Origin: Mesorhizobium sp. SOD10
Lineage (GTDB): Bacteria > Pseudomonadota > Alphaproteobacteria > Rhizobiales > Rhizobiaceae
Assembly (NCBI GenBank): GCA_000824805.1
Contig: CCNA01000034.1
Span: forward strand, 124,001-188,000
Direction of reading: 5' to 3'
DNA length: 64,000 nt
Shown here: positions 60,011 through 64,000 of the stretch, in pieces
How positions within the stretch are numbered: the stretch's first letter is position 1
Layout: the number at the start of each line of letters is the position of its first letter
Notes under the pieces: generated by a model
Told to the model about the DNA's origin: nothing
Seen by the model: only the letters and a program-made list of their open reading frames with translations
Databases searched by the model: none
Translations under genes and position numbers: made by a program

Positions 60011-61287
60011 TGCTGGATGCCGAACAGGCTGGCCATATAGGGCGAGACGAAGCGGTTTTGCGGATCGATGTCGCGCCGCACGGCAAGCGCGTCGTCCCAG
60101 CGCGGATAAAGCTTCTTGAAATCCGCCGCCTTCAGGCTGTGCATCTTGCCCCAATGCGGCCTGCCGCCATACTTGCGGAAAATAGGCTCGGCGGCGCGCA
60201 TGAAAGGCAGCGGATCGTTCGCCGCATCGTGGTGGATGGCGATCGAGCAGGTCAGCCTTTTGTAGAAAGGCGAAAGCCAGAATTCGTCGGGCGCCACGGA
60301 ACGCACCTCCATCGGGAAATAGACTTCCGGGAAGTGCTTCTCCGTCAGCGCGATAATCTCGGCCAATGCCTTTGGACCTTCCTCGTAAGGCAGGTGGTAC
60401 TCCATCTCGTTGAATTTGGTGCGACGGTCGCTGGCGTAGACGTTGAGCCAGTCCTGCACATAGTCTTCCGCAGCGACTTTCCTCACTGCGCTCTTGATCA
60501 GCGCGCGGCGCAGCGAGGGCAGCCAACGCAGCGCCGTGCGCAGCTTGCGCAAAGTCGCCAGCCCTTCCTCGTCGTCCTCGGTCGGCCGCGGCGTGATCGG
60601 CGCGTCGCTGAAATCGCTGGCGATGAACTGGGCGTAGCCGGAAAACGGGATGTAGTAGAACTCGGCCGAGCGATGCGCGGCCATCATCGTCTCGAAGTTC
60701 TTGAGCATGTCGCCAATCGGCAGCACCCATTTGCGGCGGCGCAGCCGGTAGGTCGCGATGTTGTTCATTGTCACTTCGGTGAGCACGCCGAAGCTGCCCA
60801 ATGTAACGCCCGTGGCGTGGATCATGTCCTGATCGCCCGCCCGGCTATATTCACGCAGCTTGCCTTGCCCATCGACGAGCTGCAGCGCCTCGAGCTGGGT
60901 GTGATAGGCGCCGAGCGTCGGGCCGGAGCCGTGCGTCGCCGTGCCCAGCGCCCCGCCGATCGCCTGCTTGTCGATGTCGCCCATATTAGGCAGGCCCTGG
61001 CCGATATCCTGCAGGATGCGCATCAGGGCGCCGAGCCTGGTTCCCGCCCTCACCCGCGCCCGGTTGTTCGCGGCATCATGTGAGACCAGGCCTTCGATCT
61101 TCTCCAGCGAGACGATGGTGCCTTCGGACTGCACCAGCGGCGTGAAGGAATGGCTGGCGCCGGCAACGCGCAGCGGTCCGGGCGCCGTGCGCACCAGCTC
61201 GGCCAACCCGCCGGCATCGGCCGGTGTCGCGATCTGCTTCGGGGAAGCCGTGACGAGGCCGGACCAGTTGCTCCAGGCGTTTGCCAT
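60007..61287 (-). CDS. FAD-linked oxidase, sugar-1,4-lactone oxidase-like
   Basis: A 426-residue VAO-family flavoprotein. The FAD-binding half has VAGASHSFTPLVQSEGTIVS, GQGLPNMGDIDKQAIGGALG and TATHGSGPTLGAYHTQLEAL. The substrate half contains FNEMEYHLPYEEGPKALAEI and ends with RDIDPQNRFVSPYMASLFGI, the usual end of D-arabinono-/L-gulono-lactone oxidases. Residues that would fix the substrate are not decidable by eye. It is the middle gene between an MFS exporter and a DSD1-like enzyme. The ATG at 61287 is preferred over 61290 for a 6-nt spacing from GGAGG. Confidence 0.85.
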   Translation of the reverse strand: MANAWSNWSGLVTASPKQIATPADAGGLAELVRTAPGPLRVAGASHSFTPLVQSEGTIVSLEKIEGLVSHDAANNRARVRAGTRLGALMRILQDIGQGLPNMGDIDKQAIGGALGTATHGSGPTLGAYHTQLEALQLVDGQGKLREYSRAGDQDMIHATGVTLGSFGVLTEVTMNNIATYRLRRRKWVLPIGDMLKNFETMMAAHRSAEFYYIPFSGYAQFIASDFSDAPITPRPTEDDEEGLATLRKLRTALRWLPSLRRALIKSAVRKVAAEDYVQDWLNVYASDRRTKFNEMEYHLPYEEGPKALAEIIALTEKHFPEVYFPMEVRSVAPDEFWLSPFYKRLTCSIAIHHDAANDPLPFMRAAEPIFRKYGGRPHWGKMHSLKAADFKKLYPRWDDALAVRRDIDPQNRFVSPYMASLFGIQQ

Positions 61288-61301
61288 CATGATCCTCCCG
61301 C

Positions 61302-62486
61302 TCAGGGCTGGCCGCGGCGGCGGGCGACCAGCACGAAGACGCCGAGCAAAAGCACGCTCGCCAAAGCGGTGGCGGCGGCGAATTCCGGCACCGGCCTGAA
61401 GTTCGCACCGTCGATCAGAAGCGAGGCGGCGATCGGACCGATGGCAAGGCCGAAGAGTTGCGCAGCCGGCACCAGAAGCGCGGCGGTGCGCGTCTCGTCG
61501 GCGGTGATGGCGAGGCGGATCTGGTAAGGCACGATGAAAAGCAGGATGAAGCCCATCAGCAGCGCGACCGCCCAGAACACTGGAAGGCCCGGGCCGGATG
61601 CAAGCAGCAACGAGCTGATCGCCGCGATAATCCCAATGACGGTGATGGCGAAACGATAGTCGATGCGAGCCTCGAAGACGGTCGCGGTCATGGCGCCGAT
61701 CACTTGCGCGGCAAGGCTTGCCGAAACGATCAGGCCAACAGTGCGGCCATCGATGCCGAACTGCGCGCCGATCGGCTCGAGGAAAGCCCAGACGGCGCCG
61801 AAGAACATGAAATAGCAGAAGATCGACAAAAGCGCGGTGATTGCCGGCACCGTCGCCACATTGGCGAACTGTTCTTCCTTGGGAAGGTCGGCATAGTCGT
61901 CCGGCACGGTCCAGGCGACAACCAGCGACAGCAGGCAGACGATGCCGAGCGCGATGAAGCCGCCGGCCGAGCCGGCTCGCGGCACGGCATAGAGCGCGAG
62001 GATCAGCGCCAGAGCGCATTGCGCCAAGGTCTGCAGCGTGACGAAATAGCCACCGATGCGCTCCGCTCGGCGCGAGCGGGCGATCAGCTCCGTCGCGACG
62101 GCGACCAGCCCGCCCTCCGCGAGGCCCGCCAGTGCGCGCGCGCCGATCAGCGTATGGGGGCTGCCGGCATAAGCGGTCCAGGTATTGGCGAGCGCCAGCA
62201 GCACGAGCAGCGCCGCGCTCTTCCAGCGCATGTTCCTGGCAGGGAGCAGCATCGCCACGACGCCCGACCCGATGGCGATCGCGATCATCTCGGCGGTTGC
62301 GACCAGCGCCAGCTCGTCACCGGTGACATGACCTTCGCTGTAGAGCGCACCGAGCAGCACCGGTTGCAAGCCGAGGATCAGCAGGCCGACAGAGCCGATC
62401 CAAAGCGCCGAGGCCAGTTGCAGGCCGGTCGGGTTGCCGACAAGCCAATCGCCATTTTCCGCCTGCACGGCTTGCGATGCGGTCAC
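61302..62486 (-). CDS. MFS transporter
   Basis: A 394-residue major-facilitator permease with about 12 helices and a short central loop; no sugar-porter PESPR motif. It contains WIGSVGLLILGLQPVLLGAL (helix 1), IGARALAGLAEGGLVAVATE (helix 4) and WAVALLMGFILLFIVPYQIR. The start is a GTG at 62486 behind a GGAGGG site. It is the first gene of an operon with a lactone-oxidase-like flavoprotein and a PLP enzyme and is divergent from a TetR regulator. It probably exports or imports the operon substrate. Confidence 0.85.
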   Translation of the reverse strand: MTASQAVQAENGDWLVGNPTGLQLASALWIGSVGLLILGLQPVLLGALYSEGHVTGDELALVATAEMIAIAIGSGVVAMLLPARNMRWKSAALLVLLALANTWTAYAGSPHTLIGARALAGLAEGGLVAVATELIARSRRAERIGGYFVTLQTLAQCALALILALYAVPRAGSAGGFIALGIVCLLSLVVAWTVPDDYADLPKEEQFANVATVPAITALLSIFCYFMFFGAVWAFLEPIGAQFGIDGRTVGLIVSASLAAQVIGAMTATVFEARIDYRFAITVIGIIAAISSLLLASGPGLPVFWAVALLMGFILLFIVPYQIRLAITADETRTAALLVPAAQLFGLAIGPIAASLLIDGANFRPVPEFAAATALASVLLLGVFVLVARRRGQP

Positions 62487-62517
62487 GAGGCGCCCTCCCT
62501 TGCAGCCCGGCCAGAAA

Positions 62518-62534
62518 GCTGACAAGTTGTCAGC
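62518..62534. promoter_or_regulatory. TetR operator between MFS and TetR genes
   Basis: GCTGACAA-G-TTGTCAGC is a perfect 17-bp inverted repeat in the divergent intergenic region, 31 bp from the MFS start. It is a likely operator for the adjacent TetR-family repressor. Confidence 0.7.
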
Positions 62535-62605
62535 ATTTGGCGAAACTGATGCTTGATCATATTTTTTGTCAACCGCGAATTCGCACTCTCGTGAGAGATT
62601 GGCGC

Positions 62606-63232
62606 ATGACGCAGACCAGGCGAACGGCGACCGAACCGCGGCGCAGGCCCAAGCAGGAGCGCAGCCGCGAGCGCATCGACGCGATCCTCGCCACGACCAT
62701 GCGGCTGATCGGCGAAAAGGGCATCGACGCGGTGACGATGAAGGAGGTGGGCGCGCTGGCCGGCGGTCCGATCGCCACCGTCTATCATTATTTCCCGAGC
62801 AAGTCGGCGATCCTGGCGATGCTCTACGAACGCTTTTCCGAGGAAAGCCGTGCAAGGTTCGGCGCGATCATCGCCGGGATAGGCGGGCTGGACGACGTGA
62901 CCGCTGCGGCCGATCGCCTGCTCGACGATTACTATGAGCGCGTCGCTGCGGACCCGGCCATCCAGGACCTGCAGAACGCCATCCAGGCCGACAAGGCGCT
63001 GCAGCATCTCGACATCGCCGAAACACGGCAGCAGGCCAAGATGTTCTGCGACCACGTCGGGCCGATGCTCAAGTCCGAGCAGCGCGAGGCGTTCGAGCGC
63101 GTGGTGTTCCTGATCTTCCAGCTCGCCGGCGGCGTCGTGCGGCTGGCGCTGACGCAAGATAAAGAAGAAGGTCGGCGGACGATCGACGACTACCGCTCGA
63201 TCATCCACGCGCAGCTGCGGCTGTTTCTCTGA
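62606..63232 (+). CDS. TetR-family repressor
   Basis: A 208-residue repressor. The helix-turn-helix is in RSRERIDAILATTMRLIGEK, MKEVGALAGGPIATVYHYFP and SKSAILAMLYERFSEES, with the YHYFPSK wing motif of the family. The C-terminal ligand-binding domain is all-helical. The ATG at 62606 is preceded by a weak GAGAGATTG site. It is divergent from the MFS/oxidase/PLP operon and shares a 17-bp palindrome with it. Confidence 0.9.
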   Translation: MTQTRRTATEPRRRPKQERSRERIDAILATTMRLIGEKGIDAVTMKEVGALAGGPIATVYHYFPSKSAILAMLYERFSEESRARFGAIIAGIGGLDDVTAAADRLLDDYYERVAADPAIQDLQNAIQADKALQHLDIAETRQQAKMFCDHVGPMLKSEQREAFERVVFLIFQLAGGVVRLALTQDKEEGRRTIDDYRSIIHAQLRLFL

Positions 63233-63238
63233 GCGTGA

Positions 63239-64000
63239 TCAGGAATCCAGCTTCGGCCCGAGAATCTCCACCAGCCAATCCACAAACACCCTCACCCTTG
63301 GCGAAAGCTGGCGGCTCGGCGGATAAAGCACCGAGATCGGAGTCGGAGTCGGCGGATGGTCCGGCAGCACCTCGACCAGCCGGCCGGCTTCGATGTCGTC
63401 GGCGTAGCGGAGCTTTGGCGCCTGGAACAGCCCGAAGCCCAGCCGAACCAGCGCGGCACTTGTGTCTGAATTGGCGACAGTGACTCGAGACGGCAGGACC
63501 ACTTCACGAACCTTGCCGTCGACGGTGAATTCCAGCGGCATCACCTGCCTCGTGCGCGACGACAGGAAGCCGATCATCATGTGACCGGCAAGATCATCCA
63601 ACGTGCGCGGTACACCGTGGCGTTCGAGATAGTCGGGACTCGCGACTGTGATCTCGCGCGCGATGCCGAGACGCCGCACGATCAGGTCGCTGTCGGGAAG
63701 CACGCCCGCCCGGATCACGCAGTCGACGCCTTCGCGCACCAGATCGACAAGGCGGTCCCCCTCGCCGATATGTACCGACAGGCCCGGATATCTGGCAAGC
63801 AGCGCCGGCAGTTCCGGCAAGAGGAATGTGCGCGCCATATGGCCATTGACGTCGACACTGAGTCGTCCGTGCACCTCGTGGGCGCCGAAACCGCCTTCGG
63901 CATCCTCGATGTCGGCGAGGATGGCGATGCAGCGCTGGTAATAGGCTTCGCCGTCGAGCGTCGTCGTCACGTGCCGCGTGGTGCGCCTCAGCAGTTGCAC
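63239..64000 (-). CDS. LysR-family regulator (partial, N-terminal HTH beyond the right edge)
   Basis: 254 codons of a LysR-type regulator are in the window. The winged-helix end (LLRRTTRHVTTTLDGEAYYQ) is just inside the edge. The effector-binding domain is complete: GRLSVDVNGHMARTFLLPEL, VDCVIRAGVLPDSDLIVRRL and VRLGFGLFQAPKLRYADDIE. The gene starts beyond position 64000. The end RVFVDWLVEILGPKLDS is a normal LysR terminus, 6 bp after the TetR stop and in convergent orientation. Confidence 0.9.
   Translation of the reverse strand: MQLLRRTTRHVTTTLDGEAYYQRCIAILADIEDAEGGFGAHEVHGRLSVDVNGHMARTFLLPELPALLARYPGLSVHIGEGDRLVDLVREGVDCVIRAGVLPDSDLIVRRLGIAREITVASPDYLERHGVPRTLDDLAGHMMIGFLSSRTRQVMPLEFTVDGKVREVVLPSRVTVANSDTSAALVRLGFGLFQAPKLRYADDIEAGRLVEVLPDHPPTPTPISVLYPPSRQLSPRVRVFVDWLVEILGPKLDS

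Noticed and set aside
1..64000. tRNA, rRNA, CRISPR arrays, transposases or integrases
   Set aside because: No cloverleaf with TTCRANY-type arm, regular spaced repeats or transposase domain was seen by reading; a tRNAscan or profile run could still find weak cases.

Overview
The window is high-GC DNA with gene content, gene order and intergenic palindromes typical of the Rhizobiales, most likely a Mesorhizobium-type member of the Phyllobacteriaceae. This is inferred from content (Omp25/RopB-type barrel, TadG/VWA proteins, DUF1003, HdeD and DUF2189 membrane proteins, many ATGA-overlapped operons), not from a database match. About 54 protein genes are called. Two are cut by the window edges: a sugar-binding protein at the left and a LysR regulator at the right. 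I found no rRNA, tRNA, CRISPR array or intact insertion sequence.

Layout. 1-1750: start of a sugar ABC transporter gene behind its LacI-type regulator, with two identical 17-bp operators. 1844-3873: an AT-rich two-gene module, DUF262 (ParB/Srx-like) plus HEPN RNase-like protein, with its own promoter, next to a frameshifted methyltransferase remnant (about 4106-4590). 4623-10365: MscS channel, SLC13 transporter, an unknown protein, DUF1003 protein and an outer-membrane barrel with a strong terminator. 10477-14083: translationally coupled M16 peptidase / inactive M16 partner / patatin operon. 14209-22326: housekeeping block (rsmD, RluB/RsuA-type pseudouridine synthase, tadA, lipoprotein, ileS, MipA). 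22458-24247: AcpA/PLC-type phosphoesterase and a small gene. 24408-29235: glycan-assembly genes. 29326-31871: HdeD, ribF and a HAD hydrolase. 32166-36247: two tandem TadG/VWA paralogues. 36340-38626: LysE exporter, DUF2189 protein and CAP-domain lipoprotein. 38646-42151: MarR / EmrA / EmrB-type drug efflux.

42413-48220 is a tightly packed six-gene lipid operon: CDP-alcohol phosphatidyltransferase, alpha/beta hydrolase-methyltransferase fusion, PAP2-dual-specificity phosphatase fusion, small membrane protein, lysophospholipid acyltransferase and CDP-diglyceride synthase. Its architecture matches the uncharacterised ynbABCD genes of Escherichia coli with two extra genes, and could encode a nearly complete private route to a modified phospholipid. 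48436-54366 is an RND efflux operon with a flavin monooxygenase between adaptor and pump. The rest holds small membrane/secreted proteins, a CadC-like TPR regulator, an AraC regulator, a MarR-GNAT fusion with two palindromic sites, and a TetR-controlled divergent operon (MFS, sugar-lactone oxidase-like flavoprotein, DSD1-like PLP enzyme).

The two most promising under-described systems are the DUF262-HEPN module (probable conflict or anti-phage function) and the six-gene ynb-like lipid operon.
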